Notes: generated by a model not told the origin, from the sequence alone. 64,000 nucleotides of DNA from Telopea speciosissima (GCF_018873765.1 NC_057919.1:67698984-67762983), one strand, 5' to 3'; counted from the first letter of the stretch, positions 44,881-56,500 are shown. Numbers and translations: made by a program.

Positions 44881-47513
44881 TTTGCTTGGAATCCAGTGTA
44901 ATGTTATGGCTGTGCACTTTGATGGGCTGGTCCAATGGATTTGCTTCATCTAATTTATTTTTGGGAGCAGGGGGTGTGCGATTGGGGGATTTACTTTTTT
45001 TGTCCCCTTAATAAGTTAAATGAGTTTATTCCGGAAAGCGGCTATACAGTACAGGAGCTCCAAAAATACAGCAGCGCTTTGATTTTTCTTTGCGACTCCA
45101 TTTGCTGGTTTGGTCTTGTGATGAGAAAAAGTGCCCTTTTTTCCCTTTCTATCCAGCACAAAGCAGCTTGTAAATTTTCCCGCAACTGCCTTGCTCAATT
45201 GCTCAATTTTCTATGGATTCTTTCGACTGCCTGCAAGTTTCCAAACTCCATAGCGTCCTATACCTTACCTCACAAGGAATAAGGCGGTGGATCACAAAGG
45301 TGATTCACAAGCGAAAGGGTAGTGGATTGGGAGGTGAGTATGCCTTTTTTGTTTAAGGTGATCAAAATTGTAAGGATGTGATATAGTGATGTTGACCAAG
45401 TGAGGAATTGGATCTTCAGTGATAATCCTTTAGCCCGGACTTGCTTGGAGAGAGAAGTAGAACTTAACTGTCTGTAGAAAACTTTAAACTGAGACTTCAG
45501 TGTTTGATGAGCTGAATTATGCATTGAAATGCTTACCATATTGAAGTAATTTTTGAGGTATAATATGTTTACATGATCGTCCATCCGCTGAATATAAATA
45601 TTTGTTGTGGACCATATACTAATATGTTTTATTTCTGGTCGAATTGCCTTAGGTGATATATTTTTAGAAAACTGGTTTATCCTAAATAAAACTATTATTG
45701 AAAGGATGCAAATTTGCAGAATGCAGCATGTGTCTTGGTTCCTGGTGGACTTGGAGATCGAGGTGTGCAAGGAATGATATTGGCTGCAAAATATGCCAGA
45801 GAGAATCATGTCCCCTATCTTGGGATTTGCTTGGGAATGCAGATTTCTGTCATTGAGCTTGCTAGATCTGACCGTATTCTTTTCCCTTGTTCAAGTTTTA
45901 GCATTATTTGCGACACCTTCTCATTGTCTGTAATTCTTTCCTTTTTTCCCTTCTTCCTTGGGTTTTGTACCTGGTCAGGTTTTGGATTTGAACAATGCAA
46001 ACAGCAGAGTTTGATGTCAACACACCCGATCCTGTTGTAATTTTCATGACAGAGGTATGAAATGAATAAAAATCATGCATCTTTTACGTTGACTTAGCAA
46101 TTATGGGGTGACTTTTTATGTGAACAAATTAATTTGATCTAATCGGTATCTTTTTGTGACTTCAACATCCCATGCAGGGCTCCGGGACACATATGGGAAA
46201 TACAATGAGACTAGGATCTCGAAGAACATTCTTTCAGACTCCCGACTGTATTTCTTCTGAGCGGTATGAGACAGACTTGATCACTATATTTTTCAGTTTA
46301 TAAACGCTTGCAACCACTCTACTCACTGCAAACTTGAATGCCAGTACCATCTAATTCAAGTCAAATATACTAGTTCAGTTCAGTGTTTCCATATCAATGC
46401 ATGTGGGATACACGGTCACTGTACAATCTCACAAATTGTTCATGTGGTTCCCTGTTCTCTGGAATTTTCTGCTTGCACTCTGAAGTCAGTATCCATTAAA
46501 ACAAACACATGGTGAATGTCCAGAATAGCATCTATACTGATAGCAAGGGTTGAATTGTCTCAACCTGTATCCTGGAAATCTTTCATATGAAACTTGTCTA
46601 ATCGATGGTCCAAGGTCGATTCACATATGCCACATGTATCATTATGTTGATAGACTTTTGGTTCTTGCAAATTGTTAGCATAAGCATCAATTCATGAACC
46701 GTTAGCATCCTCCAATTTGCATTCTATGCCTAAATGAGTTCCTTTTCTCTTTCCCCTTCTTGTTTGATGCGTATCTTCAGATACCATAATTCAGAGTATG
46801 TGGACGAGCGTCATTGGCATATATATGAGGTTAGTCTTTAAGTTTGACTGAGTGGAATGACATTTGAAAGACATGTGGATGTACATTAGGATGTTCATTT
46901 ACATTGCCATTAAAAGAACTTTCTGATGTAGGTAAACCCTGAGTTGACAAACTAGAAGGAGCTGGCCTAAAATTTGTAGGAAAAGATGAAAGTGGAAAAA
47001 GAATGGAGGTTGGTATTCTTATCTGGTAAATTGGAGAAACTTTATTCTGTTAACTCCATGGTATCATGGAAATGTAAAGTTTGTGTTATATTTTTGTGCA
47101 GATTCTAGAATTTTCAAGTCATCCATTCTATGTGGGAGCGCAGTTTCATCCAGAATTCAAATCATGGCCTGGGTGGCCTTCTGCTCTATTTCTAGGTATC
47201 ATTATTGCAGGATCTGGAACTTCTAATTATTTAAGCACTTAATATGTGTGTTTATGCACTACCAGAGTTCTTAACTACTCTAACCTATTACCATGTTGCA
47301 TCCATCTTCTTTGTTGGGAGGTTTATTTCTTTTTCATAAGTTTTTGTATATGTCTTCTATTCTAGTAATCTATAATGAATTTCAGGGATTCTCTATGATT
47401 TAAGTTCCAAGCACTAGTGTTACGTCTGAATGTATCAGTTTTTGCCTATTGATTATGGTTTCGTTTTAGGTCTTGTACTGGCAGCAACAGGACAGTTGGA
47501 AGCATATATTTAA

Positions 47514-48729
47514 CAAGCATCAAAATGGAAGTTAATATGGCACTTAAGCATCTCACAACGGCTGGTTCATTCTTTTGTAGAGGTATCAGTTATCATTGAA
47601 TTCTAGAAAATTCTCTTGAATATAATAATCTACACTTGCTTTATTATCTCCGTGTAGAAATAACATATAGAAGCCCTTAAGTCAAGCATATGCAGAATAA
47701 GGCTTATACAACTTGATCATAAGAGGTGGAAACTATATACTTACGGAGTTTAAATGCCGAACATTGCGTGTTACGTATTTTCTTCTCCACCTGGTCATTT
47801 TAACCCACCTTATTGTGATTCTATTTTTTGGGTTGGCGTGGATTGAAGTGCTTTTTTTTTTTATATCCCCATTTTTTGGACAGAGAACTTGTCTGAGAAA
47901 AACAATTTTGGGCTTGGTTGAAAAATACTTGTTGGAAGGGTTTTGAGTTGTATTGACAAACAATATATTACGTATGTTTACTCCTTTTTTTCTTTCTTAT
48001 ATTTTATTGATATTTCCCCCCTTGAAGTTGACTATTCTTTGGAAGTACGGGGAGTGTTTGTTAAATGTGTTTTTTAGCCCCAAAATTCCAAAAGCACATC
48101 CATGCTGAGGATGAGTATCTGGTTTGTCTGCATATGAGAACCTTTATGCAGAAGCAAAACTTATTAGGCCATCAATGATTTATATCCAGGAGGAAACAGG
48201 AAAAGAGAAGAGGAACATGAAACCATTCCTAGAGTTAGAGACCAAAACTACATAATGATCAACTTCATCGCAAGAAACTAAAAGCACCAATGAGAATGCC
48301 ACTGCAACCACAAGCCCCTAAATGCAGAATTTATTTGGTTCTCAGACATGCTTAACTCCCATCTATCTCATCTTCCTCTTCCTGATAAAGGTAATAGCCA
48401 GAGATTACTAATCTAAGTTATCTAACCCTCCTCATCAAGGGTCTCGTGATGAAACTGAACTCCCATCTATCAAATGTTGTCCTCTGCTTTCGTCATAATC
48501 CTTCAAGTATTTGCAGCAATTAACCCACGAAAGTCTTCATCTGACCTGTGAGGCTGTGAACTCAATTGCTGAACTTTGAGCAAGTGTGATCTTCGCCAAT
48601 CTACCATTGTTTCCGCTGCTCAGATAAGTTGACTATCTCAAATCCCTAAGACCACAATGCACTTTGAATTATTCCCTCTGCCAGAATTATGAAAGCAAGC
48701 TCTGGAATCCACCCAACTTCAAGCTGATC
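47514..48729. other. Intergenic DNA downstream of the CTP synthase pseudogene
   Basis: No gene seen. The first few hundred bases may be former 3' UTR. Nothing else recognised. Confidence 0.5.
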
Positions 48730-48730
48730 A

Positions 48731-49437
48731 TCAATCTTTTTTTTGGTAAATGAATGTATTACCGAACCCCAAGAGGGGGAAAGGAAGGGGGAACCAATGT
48801 ACAAGAAAAGAAAAGAAAAGAAGTAGAGAGCAGAAAAAAGGGAGGGGGAGGGGGAGGGGGGAGGGGGGGGGGGAGGCGGCCAGCCAGCCTACGCACAGGA
48901 GGGAGGCCGCAGAAGGGCAATATCAAGGGCCCAAAAAATCAAAATGTGTCAGTTTCTGAAGTTGTCCTTGCAATGTTGCTGCTGGATATAGCTAAGCTTG
49001 GAAGAAACATCGGAGGAGATGGCTTTCCAAATCGTATCGAATGATCTAGATTTGGAAGTCCATGTCCTAATATTTCTCTCCAACCAGATATGGTGAACTG
49101 CAGCGCTAAAAACAAGCTTCCCAATAGTGTCACAAATAGAGTTCTCTGGGAAATTCTTGAGCAACCAAAGCCATTCACGGTCAAAACTCCTAGCTCTTCT
49201 AGTCCGAGGCCAGATAGAAGACAAGGCCTTGTTCCAGATGGAGGAGGTGAAGGGGTAGTCAAAGAAGAGGTGAGTGGTGTCTTCTTGGCCAATCCAGCAA
49301 AGGTTACAAGACGGGGAGGGTGGGATGGAGCGGTGGATGAGGAAGGTTTGGGTAGGCAGGCAATGTTTGAGGGTTCTCCAAACAGTGAGGCTGTGGCGGG
49401 GAATGTGGCCCTTGAGCCATTAAACTGTTAAAGCCAA
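48731..49437 (-). mobile_element. 5'-truncated LINE with A-tail (zf-RVT end)
   Basis: The plus-strand T-run at 48738-48745 is the A-tail of a minus-strand LINE. Upstream of it on that strand is the C-terminal zinc-binding region of plant L1 ORF2 (about 49437-48950): HRSIPPSPSCNLCWIGQEDT, then SSIWPRTRRARS, LVFSAAVHHIWLERNIRTW. The rest of ORF2 is missing, as usual for a 5' truncation. A G/A-rich tract (48775-48900) lies between coding end and tail. A target duplication is not clear. Confidence 0.8.
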
Positions 49438-49792
49438 GATGGATGTTCATCATTTTCCGAACTCTGCTCGAGAAATTAGAATTTGAATACCATCTGGAGT
49501 TACAGAGTGAATATGGTGTGAACTGTGATTCTGTGGGCAGTATTTATTCTAGAAATTGTACTAGTGTAAACACTAAAGAGAATATAGAATGTTCTACTCT
49601 CAAATCCCAGTAGGAAGCCTCAACTCCAGTATGTATTTATAATAACTCCCTAAAGCTTGTACTGCTCCTTTCTTTTACAAAAACAATGAATTGAATGAAT
49701 CGATGAAAAGGGAATAAATCCTTAAAAAAATGAACAAACATTTTTTTGTGTACTGTATTGACTTTTTGTGTACGAGCAATCTCGATCACACC
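49438..49792. other. Short intergenic stretch
   Basis: No gene seen; probably includes the 3' UTR of the neighbouring DUF761 gene. Confidence 0.5.
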
Positions 49793-50346
49793 TCAACTTG
49801 TTCCTCTATTAAGCATGTCGTGGTATTGAATATAGGAAATCTGGCGTTGCAGCTTCATTTGCTCGTAGAACTTGGCAATGAACTCTTCCGCCTTCAGATC
49901 AATCCCTCCTCCTCCTTCTTCGTCTTCTTCTCGGCATGAGCCTATAGCAGAGCTCCTCCGGCCGTCGTCGAAATGTTTTTCTTCTTCTCTATCGTTGCCA
50001 CTGGTCAAGAAACTCTTTCTACCAAGACTGTTACCATCTGGGTTGGTGTTATAGAGGAGATCGGCTTCGAAGTCGTAGTCAAAATCGACAGAAGGGGTGT
50101 GGAGACAGGGGATGAGGAATCTCATGGAGGTCGGGCGGTTCATCTTGAAGTGGAAGACTGGGGTGTCGTCCAAGGAGAATTCGCGCTCCCTGTAATGGAT
50201 GGATTCAAGTCTATGGGTTGGGTTGGGTTGTGGCGGAGGTCCATCATCAACCTACGTTTGAAGACGCCACCCTTCCTTGCCCACAGGAGGGCTAACCGCA
50301 GCAGGTTCCATACTCTACGGCTTAAAGGCATTTTCTTCTTACCCAT
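49793..50346 (-). pseudogene. DUF761 family protein with a frameshift at a pentanucleotide repeat
   Basis: The start is MGKKKMPLSRRVWN at 50346, followed by LLRLALLWARKGGVFKRRLMMDL, a typical DUF761 opening. A second frame then gives HRLESIHYREREFSLDDTPVFH, then MRFLIPC, and ends with the C-terminal DUF761 motif (DLKAEEFIAKFYEQMKLQR). The two frames meet at (GGGTT)3 at 50215-50229 (CCAAC on the coding strand). The 554-nt span is 5 nt (one repeat unit) away from a multiple of three. A gain of one unit therefore explains the break; a sequencing error is the alternative. DUF761 proteins are plant-specific and mostly uncharacterised. No intron is apparent. Confidence 0.8.
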
Positions 50347-50788
50347 CTCTTCTCACTTTCAGAAACCCAAAACTGTTGCTACTAGTTGCAGTGCCAAGTG
50401 CCAACAACAGTAACTACTACTACTACTACTAGTAGTTGTTGTTGTTAAATGTCGTGTTATGTAGAGGAATGGAAGAAAAAAATGAAGATAGTAATTGGTA
50501 ATGAAAGATTTGTTGCAGAGGAGATTGGAATTTGGAATTTTCCTAAATTTGATTTGATGCTGCTGCGGAGGACGAGGCGTTGTTGTTGATAGGGGCTGTT
50601 AATTCCATATTATATATCTACTCAAACACATACAGGTGGAGTGTGGACTGTGGAGTACTGGAGTTGGATACGCGGTGCAAGCGAGAGACCCCAGACAGAG
50701 AGAGAATAGCTGGAAGGACACGGTTTTACGCGCTGGAATCAAGCTGCGGCGCTTTGTTTCCAGATATGCTCTTGGCATTTTTAAGTAA

Positions 50789-50919
50789 GGGAGAATGTTC
50801 TGTGTGCGCAGTGCAGGCTGCGCCCAGGCATATGGGCAATTGGGTAGCCTGTGCAAGAGGGCAGACTGGTCATTGTGCCCATCCCATGTTTCTTGGGCAC
50901 AGCACAGAGAACAGCTCCC
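50789..50919. mobile_element. Foldback element, family 'gggagaatgttctctgtg' (copy 1)
   Basis: 'gggagaatgttctgtgtgcgcagtgcaggctgcgcccagg' at the left and 'cttgggcacagcacagagaacagctccc' at the right form the arms. Two further copies lie at 54059 and 61136. Confidence 0.8.
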
Positions 50920-51075
50920 CTTTAAATAATTTGGTGTTTTGGACCTTTGACATTGGGTGGAGGAGGGGAGGAGAGGTGTGAACCAAGAGGCTAGAGCCTC
51001 TTGGTAGTAGTGGGCTTACACACACACCTCATGCTACCAAGTGCCTCACAAGGATGGCATAAAGGTTGTGTGTAT

Positions 51076-51200
51076 AGTTGTGCATGGTGCACGATTATGC
51101 ACAGCCATCATATGGAATTGAGGGAAAAGGGGGGGTGGTTGGACATAGACCTTCACTACCATCTAATGGTTCTGTGCATGATCGTGCATCATGCACAATT
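51076..51200. mobile_element. Foldback element with 'gtgcatggtgcacgat' arms
   Basis: 'tagttgtgcatggtgcacgattatgcacagccat' pairs with 'atggttctgtgcatgatcgtgcatcatgcacaatt'. About 125 bp, non-coding. Confidence 0.8.
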
Positions 51201-52647
51201 GAAGCACAAAACCTTTCCTTTTTTTTTTTCCTTTCAATGAGGGTAAAATTTATCATTTTATGTGTAATCTAAAAGTGTGCAACAAAAACAAACACAATTA
51301 TGTCAATTGTAAATAATTTTTAGCACTTTTTTTTACCCATTAACTTTTAAATAACTTTTTTGGAATTGGACAAAGGATAATCAAAAGGTATAGATATTGT
51401 CTGGCTTCAACTTCCTCCTTGGTATCAAAACTACCCCAAAGATTACACAGTTCCTTTATGTAAGTCTCCATCCTAAGCACATACAAAGATAGAAGAACTG
51501 GTAATGAATGAAGTAAAGGTGTCAATTTGGGATCAAAATTGAAACCAAAACAAGAAACCAACCCATTCAATTACTAAATCGGATGATTCTAGGACGGGTT
51601 TCTCAACAATTCCTAAAACTAAAACACAAATATGGAATCGACTGGAATGGAACCATTTAATAAACAAAAGCCCATTGCGACTAACAACCGATTAGAAACC
51701 ATCACAAAGGGTGCAAGTTTGGTCTGGCGAGCCCGAGGTAAGGTTGGGCTTGAGCTGACGCCTCAGGTTGAGCCCAGTCTAGCCTGGCCTGGCTCAACCT
51801 TAAAACAAGGCAAACACGGCTTTGCCTAATCAGGGTCCATCGTAATCGGGTTTGACTTGGTTGAGCCCGATAAGAGTGGGCCTGGGATGCAATATATCAG
51901 CCCGACCTTAGGTTAGGTTAGGGTCTAAAAAAATCATAACCCAACCCGACCCAGTTTCACCTCTACCATTAGGATTCAGGAATCACCAAAAACAACCCGA
52001 TTGATACCCTGAGAATGAAAACAACCTTCTTCCGTTTCTTCTCTTTCTCTACTCACTCCTCTCTCTTTCTCTCGCGCGCTTTCATTGTTAGAAGGTAGGG
52101 GGTGGTAAAGTGAAACGTGGAAGAACGAAGGCGACCCGTTCTTGGATCCGTTCTTTACTTGTTTCTTCCAGGAACTTCAGTTTTGCGCGACTTGCGCGTC
52201 AGCAGCTGTCGACAACCACAGTTTCTCACTCTCCCGATTTCTCTGCCCAAAGACATCGGTCCCCACGTTTTGTTCCCTCCAAACTCAAACTGATATAACT
52301 TCTTCTTTCCTCGATTTTTATTACCTTACTGCCATCCTCCAACGGAAGCTAGACCCCAACCTTTTCCCATTATGCCCTTCTTCCTTCTCTCCCATTTGGA
52401 TTTCCACCGAGGATAGTTAAGTCATTTAAACATACCATAACACCAAATAGGGAAAATGGAGAATATTCTGAAAATGTCGTTTGAGCTGTGCAGATGATGC
52501 TGGATGGCATTTTCCGTAATTTTCTTACACTCCTCTATATAGTCATGGCATCTGCTCTCTCTCTCTTCAAGGCTTTATTTGCTCGCCCTGCGTTTAACGC
52601 AGGGGAGGGAACCACCACAGAGAGATATAGAGAGAGGGACAGGAGTA

Positions 52648-53634
52648 ATGAAAGGAAAGGACACAGCAATTCAGGTGATCTCCGAGAAAAGTGAAAAAGA
52701 AAGCCTACCACCACCACCACCACCATCTCAGGCTCAGACCAACGAAACAAATGAAGTGATCCTTCTCATACAGGAAGAAGAAGAAGTTCAGGCTATCTCC
52801 GAGGAAAGCAAAAAACAAAACCCACCACCACCACCACCTCAAGCTCAGAGCGATGAAACAAAATCAAATGATGGGTTCCTTCTCGTAAAAGAAGAAGAAG
52901 AAGAAGTTCAGGCCGCCATCTCCGAGGAAAGGAAAGAACAAAACCCACCACCACCACCTCAGGCTCAGAGCGATGAAACAAAAACAAATGAAGGGGTCCT
53001 TATCATAAAGGAAGAAGCAACTCAGGAAATCTCCAAAAGTGAAGAGAAAAAACCAGCATTACAGAGCAATGTAACCAAGAAGCGCGGCGCACTTCACATG
53101 CTCAGGGTTGCATTGTTTATGCTCCGGCGCCGATCCGGCAAATCCTCAAAATCTGCTCAGGAAGAGGTTGCTTCGAAGGGTCTATGGAGGAGGGTCGTGG
53201 GTTCGATGCGCCCTTTACACCCACACGACAACCAGCCCCAAGCTGCACTGGAACCGACATCGACTCCGGCGTTGGCACCGGAATGGGCTAAGCTCCCTAA
53301 TTCCCTATCTGTACAGAATTTCCAAGAAATGCATTATTCGCCCATTTCGCCGCAGAGACCCTACTCGCCTTCCTCCTCTCCTTCCTCTTCTTCAGTGTAC
53401 AGCTCCGTCGACAGCGGTAGCCGTTATGCTTCGGCTCAGAATCTCCAAGAGCTTGGTCGAAAAGCAGGTTTAAACTGCGATGACGAGGTGGAAGAAGAGA
53501 TTCTTAAGAATGGGGATGATATGATCGACGCCAAGGCTGAAGAGTTTATCGCACATTTCTATCAGCAGATGAAGCTGCAGCGCTTGCATTCGATGAAATG
53601 CTACAACGAGATGGTTGAAAGGGGTCTCCGTTAA
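52648..53634 (+). CDS. DUF761 family protein with Pro/Glu-rich tandem repeats
   Basis: 328 residues from the first in-frame ATG at 52648 (MKGKDTAIQVISEK). Residues about 15-140 are three imperfect repeats of ~40 residues. Each has a proline run, then QAQ(S/T)(D/N)ET, then an acidic block and an ISEE-like end, and they shorten towards the third. After residue 150 comes a basic helix-forming segment (MLRVALFMLRRRSGKSS), a Ser/Pro-rich linker (YSPISPQRPYSPSSSP), and the C-terminal DUF761 motif DAKAEEFIAHFYQQMKLQR near residues 298-316. The motif is shared with the minus-strand gene 2.3 kb away, and the pair is divergently arranged. Molecular function is not established. The repeat part is unusual for the family as I know it. 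Confidence 0.87.
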   Translation: MKGKDTAIQVISEKSEKESLPPPPPPSQAQTNETNEVILLIQEEEEVQAISEESKKQNPPPPPPQAQSDETKSNDGFLLVKEEEEEVQAAISEERKEQNPPPPPQAQSDETKTNEGVLIIKEEATQEISKSEEKKPALQSNVTKKRGALHMLRVALFMLRRRSGKSSKSAQEEVASKGLWRRVVGSMRPLHPHDNQPQAALEPTSTPALAPEWAKLPNSLSVQNFQEMHYSPISPQRPYSPSSSPSSSSVYSSVDSGSRYASAQNLQELGRKAGLNCDDEVEEEILKNGDDMIDAKAEEFIAHFYQQMKLQRLHSMKCYNEMVERGLR

Positions 53635-54058
53635 AACCTTATGGTTCAATTAATTCCCTCTTTCACATTAATTTTATTTGCACCTACGTGCATGGTGTGT
53701 TGGTTTGTGCTTCTTCTGTGTTTGTGTTTCCTATCCTTCTTATTCTTTTCTCTTCATGATCTGATGTTCTCGTATTGAATAATAAATGGGTTTAGGTAGA
53801 CTTGGTAGCTAAGACTAATAAGATATGGGAAATCAAGAAAAAAACAAAAAGTTCTTAATTCAGAGGTGAGTTAGGTGGAGGATTGGTGTAACTTTTGGGA
53901 AATAAATTTTGTTGTATTATATGTTCTACTTTTATGATCTTCAAGTATTTTATAGAGGGGGATTTCTAGACGAGAAGAATAATGGTTTCTACTGCAGATT
54001 CGTCCATAACGAGGCTGAGGTCTTCTTAGCTCTTGGATTCGTGTTTACCTATAACATT

Positions 54059-54186
54059 GGGAGAATGTTCTCTGTGCTGGCTGCGCCCAGACACATGGGG
54101 GTGGGCGCAATAACCACCCTAACCCCCTGAGTGACAGGCCCATGTGTTTGGGCGCAGCCTGCGTTGCGGCACAGAGAACATGAGCC
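54059..54186. mobile_element. Foldback element, family 'gggagaatgttctctgtg' (copy 2)
   Basis: 'gggagaatgttctctgtgctggctgcgcccagacacatggg' pairs with 'cccatgtgtttgggcgcagcctgcg...gcacagagaacatgagccc'. This is the best-preserved copy. Confidence 0.85.
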
Positions 54187-54469
54187 CATTTTTATGAGTT
54201 TTTTTTTTTTTTTCCCCCCTTCAAAATGTTGAGAAATGAAGGTGGTTCTAGTTCTAATCCTATAGCTCGCATCATCCTCAAAGATGATTGAGCATTTGAG
54301 CTTATGTTGCTATATCAAACTTAGTATATAATTTACTAGCGCTGTAGGCTGGGCTTTTTAAAACCCCAGCCCAACCCTGAGTCCCCTTAGCATGGTCCAG
54401 GTCTAGCTCAACCTGACCTACTGATTGAGCTTATGTTGATGTATCAAACTTAGTATATAATTTACTAGG

Positions 54470-55180
54470 GCTGCAACAAGGTCGGGTTGGGCCGGGCTTT
54501 TTAAAACCCTAGCCCAACCATGAGTCTACTTAGCAGGGCCCAAGTCCGGCCCAACCTTGACCTGCCCTGAGGTTCAGCTCGGCCCGACCCTGATTGGCCC
54601 TAATCATGGAGTGGGGGAAGAGAGAGATGCATGGACTGGACTGAGTTGGGTTGAGTGGGGAAAAAATGATCAATGTTACATAAAATAACACTATAATAAA
54701 ATATGTTAACACTTGTTATCTTCATATGTAATATATTTTATAACAAAATATGTGTAACATTTAAAGTTTATAATATATATAGTATATCAATATATATTTT
54801 ATGGGCAAGAGATCTCTACTTGGTCACATGGTCTCTACACAAACGTTTGGGTCAATGAGTGAGCACGCTTGGGTATCTACCCAGGGGGCATAGATACCCA
54901 GGGGGCAGAGGCATCATCTCACGGTGCCCTGTGAGAGGGTGTAGGAAACAACACCAAGTAGAGATCTTTTTCTCATATTTTATAGTACAATTTAAAACAA
55001 GGTCGAACTGGGCCGGGCCGAGCTCAGCCCAAGGCGTCAATCCTAGCCCGACTCGACCTTGATTCAGGGCAAAAAATTTCCAGCCCTGACCCGCCCTCAG
55101 GGCCAGGTATCTCAGCCCAAGCCTTGTTCGAGCTGAGGGCGGTTCGGGCTAACAGGGTGAAACTTGCACCCCTATAATTT
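54470..55180. repeat. Interspersed repeat rich in 'cgggttgggc' words (copy 1)
   Basis: Starts 'gggctgcaacaaggtcgggttgggc' and continues with 'aaaccctagcccaacc', 'cctaatcatggagtggggg' and 'acataaaataacactataataaaatat'. It closes with 'ctgagggcggttcgggctaacagggtgaaacttgcacccct'. The same blocks in the same order occur at 62480-62850. A foldback MITE (54806-54971) is inserted in this copy. A truncated relative starts at 54340 and a distant one at 51710-51970. No coding capacity or clear termini. Confidence 0.8.
54806..54971. mobile_element. Foldback MITE, family 'tctctacttggt' (copy 2)
   Basis: 'agatctctacttggtcacatggtctctacac' at the left and 'gtaggaaacaacaccaagtagagatct' at the right. It is in inverse orientation to the copy at 15841-15975. 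The centre has a small tandem duplication, 'atacccagggggca' twice. Confidence 0.85.
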
Positions 55181-55607
55181 ACTATATTTGTTAGGAAACA
55201 TTTCTATTAAAAAAAAAGAAAGAACATAACTAAGAATATTCAAGAAATTTTTTTTATGTTCAATAGCTTTTCATGCATAAAAATGACCTATCTGCCTCGT
55301 GATCCTAGTTGTTTTAGCTAATCTATCAACCACACCAAAGAGTGATCTATCCTTTTTTAAAATATTTACAAACCCAATTGTGTAAGCAATGTGCTTATAT
55401 CAAACAAACATAGAAAAAATTCCCAAAGCCATCTATAATCTTCATATTGGGTTAGGGTTTGTCATTAACTCACTCCCTATTGTATGATGTTGAAAATGTC
55501 TTTCAATAATTGAAGAAATCTAGGTCTGAATTAAAAATGGATCAATGGTTAAACTCAAGTATTTGTATATTGAGGGTTGATGTCTTGTATTCTGTGAACT
55601 AGGTTGT

Positions 55608-55739
55608 GATTTGTCTTCGAAAGGTTACTAGGAATTCTTTGCAAACACAAAGAGACATGAGGGAGAGGGCATATATGATTTGTCTTCGAAAGGTTACTAG
55701 GAATTCTTTGCAAACACAAAGAGACATGAGGGAGAGGGC
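55608..55739. repeat. 69-bp tandem duplication
   Basis: 55608-55676 and 55677-55739 are identical over 'gatttgtcttcgaaaggtta...gacatgagggagagggc'. Very recent; non-coding context. Confidence 0.95.
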
Positions 55740-55980
55740 GTGTAATCTTTTATCCATTGTTAGTGAAAACTGTTCTCATCTCTCCTGTATATGTAGGCAC
55801 CTTGGGAAACCACATAAATCCTTGTTTTAGGGTTGTGATTATTTCTTTTCTATGTTTATTATATTTTCTGGATCGTGAATAAGTTTATCTCAATTTATTC
55901 TCACCAAATAAGAGTTTAGCCTCTGAAATCTACCTCGGTCTTATACATTTTAGTTCGAAATAGGGGCATATTAAGTGGAA

Positions 55981-56132
55981 TCGTTATCCCCTCCAATTCT
56001 CTGCCCCCTCCAATTCCTCACATGGGGACAAAAATGATCACCCTACCCCCTGCCTGAAAACACTGCCCAAGGTGGGGTCCATTCCCCCCTATTAGAGGAA
56101 TTGGAGGTGCTCGCGAGTTGGAGGTGATAATT
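55981..56132. mobile_element. Foldback element, family 'ttatcccctccaattc' (copy 1)
   Basis: 'atcgttatcccctccaattc' at the left and 'gagttggaggtgataattat' at the right pair imperfectly, with 'caattcctcacatgggg' and 'ggggtcca...attagaggaattg' inside. Two more copies lie at 63381 and 63684. Confidence 0.82.
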
Positions 56133-56334
56133 ATTCATATTAAGTGTAGTTCCATCCAGGAGACCAACCTTGTCTAGGCTCCTACTACTATCTACTACTA
56201 TACTAGTGTTTGCAATGGGTATGACAACTGAAACTATATATTATTTCTACTTGCATTCTTAATAAATTCTAGAAGGGTTGTTAATCCATAATTTTATTAA
56301 TTTGCATGAAACCTACATCGGAGTTTTCTTTATT

Positions 56335-56500
56335 ATTATTTTTTTTTTGCAAATGCAAATTTATTTAGATTAACATGAAAAACTTGATCATGGATATCAA
56401 ACAATGCTCTTGGATTCATCGATTGGAATTATGTCAAATTGTCGTGCATGCACCAGACCGGCCCTCTTAGTTAAGGAGTCAGCTATGTTGTTGAAACTCC
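56335..56500 (-). mobile_element. Retroelement RNase H-like tail fragment (1)
   Basis: The minus strand reads GSFNNIADSLTKRAGLVHAR followed by ~10 residues and a stop, then an A-rich tail (T-run at 56338-56349 on the plus strand). N-x-ADSL-x-K is the usual end of the RNase H-like domain found in plant non-LTR elements and their relatives. Only the tail is present. Confidence 0.55.

Larger units (their letters stand above)
38391..47513 (+). pseudogene. CTPS: CTP synthase pseudogene, central exons lost
   Basis: CTP synthase makes CTP from UTP, ATP and glutamine. Exons recognised: 38391-38508 ([17 protein letters not shown]...), 38759-38837, 41871-41957 ([18 protein letters not shown]), 42068-42118 (SVLEKERRGNYLGKTVQ), then 45720 to about 45870 ([21 protein letters not shown] with the amidotransferase Cys), 45979-46054, 46178-46263 (MRLGSRRTFFQ), 46781-46829, 46932-47008 (KDESGKRME), 47102-47195 (FYVGAQFHPEFKS with the catalytic His/Glu), and 47470-47513. 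Lesions: the start codon is GTG (38391); there is a 1-nt deletion near 38792; a broken donor near 45872; a 2-nt deletion near 46012; and a 1-nt loss near 46950 that brings stops. Exons for roughly residues 110-395 are missing between 42118 and 45720, where a LINE sits. Introns are kept, so this is a decayed gene copy, not a processed pseudogene. Confidence 0.88.
50347..52647. other. Shared upstream region between two divergent DUF761 genes
   Basis: Holds a (CTA)n tract near 50411-50430, two foldback elements (50789, 51076) and a 'gggcttgagc...gcccagcctagcc'-type GC-rich low-complexity patch (51710-51970) of the same kind as 54340-54660 and 62480-62850. A TATA-like 'ctatatag' lies at about 52535, in front of the plus-strand gene. 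No further gene seen. Confidence 0.5.

Noticed and set aside
38391-47513. Functional CTP synthase gene
   Set aside because: ATG lost, several frameshifts, stops, a broken splice donor and missing central exons.
48750-49044. Plus-strand Gly/Arg-rich frames
   Set aside because: They arise from the G/A-rich tract next to the LINE tail.
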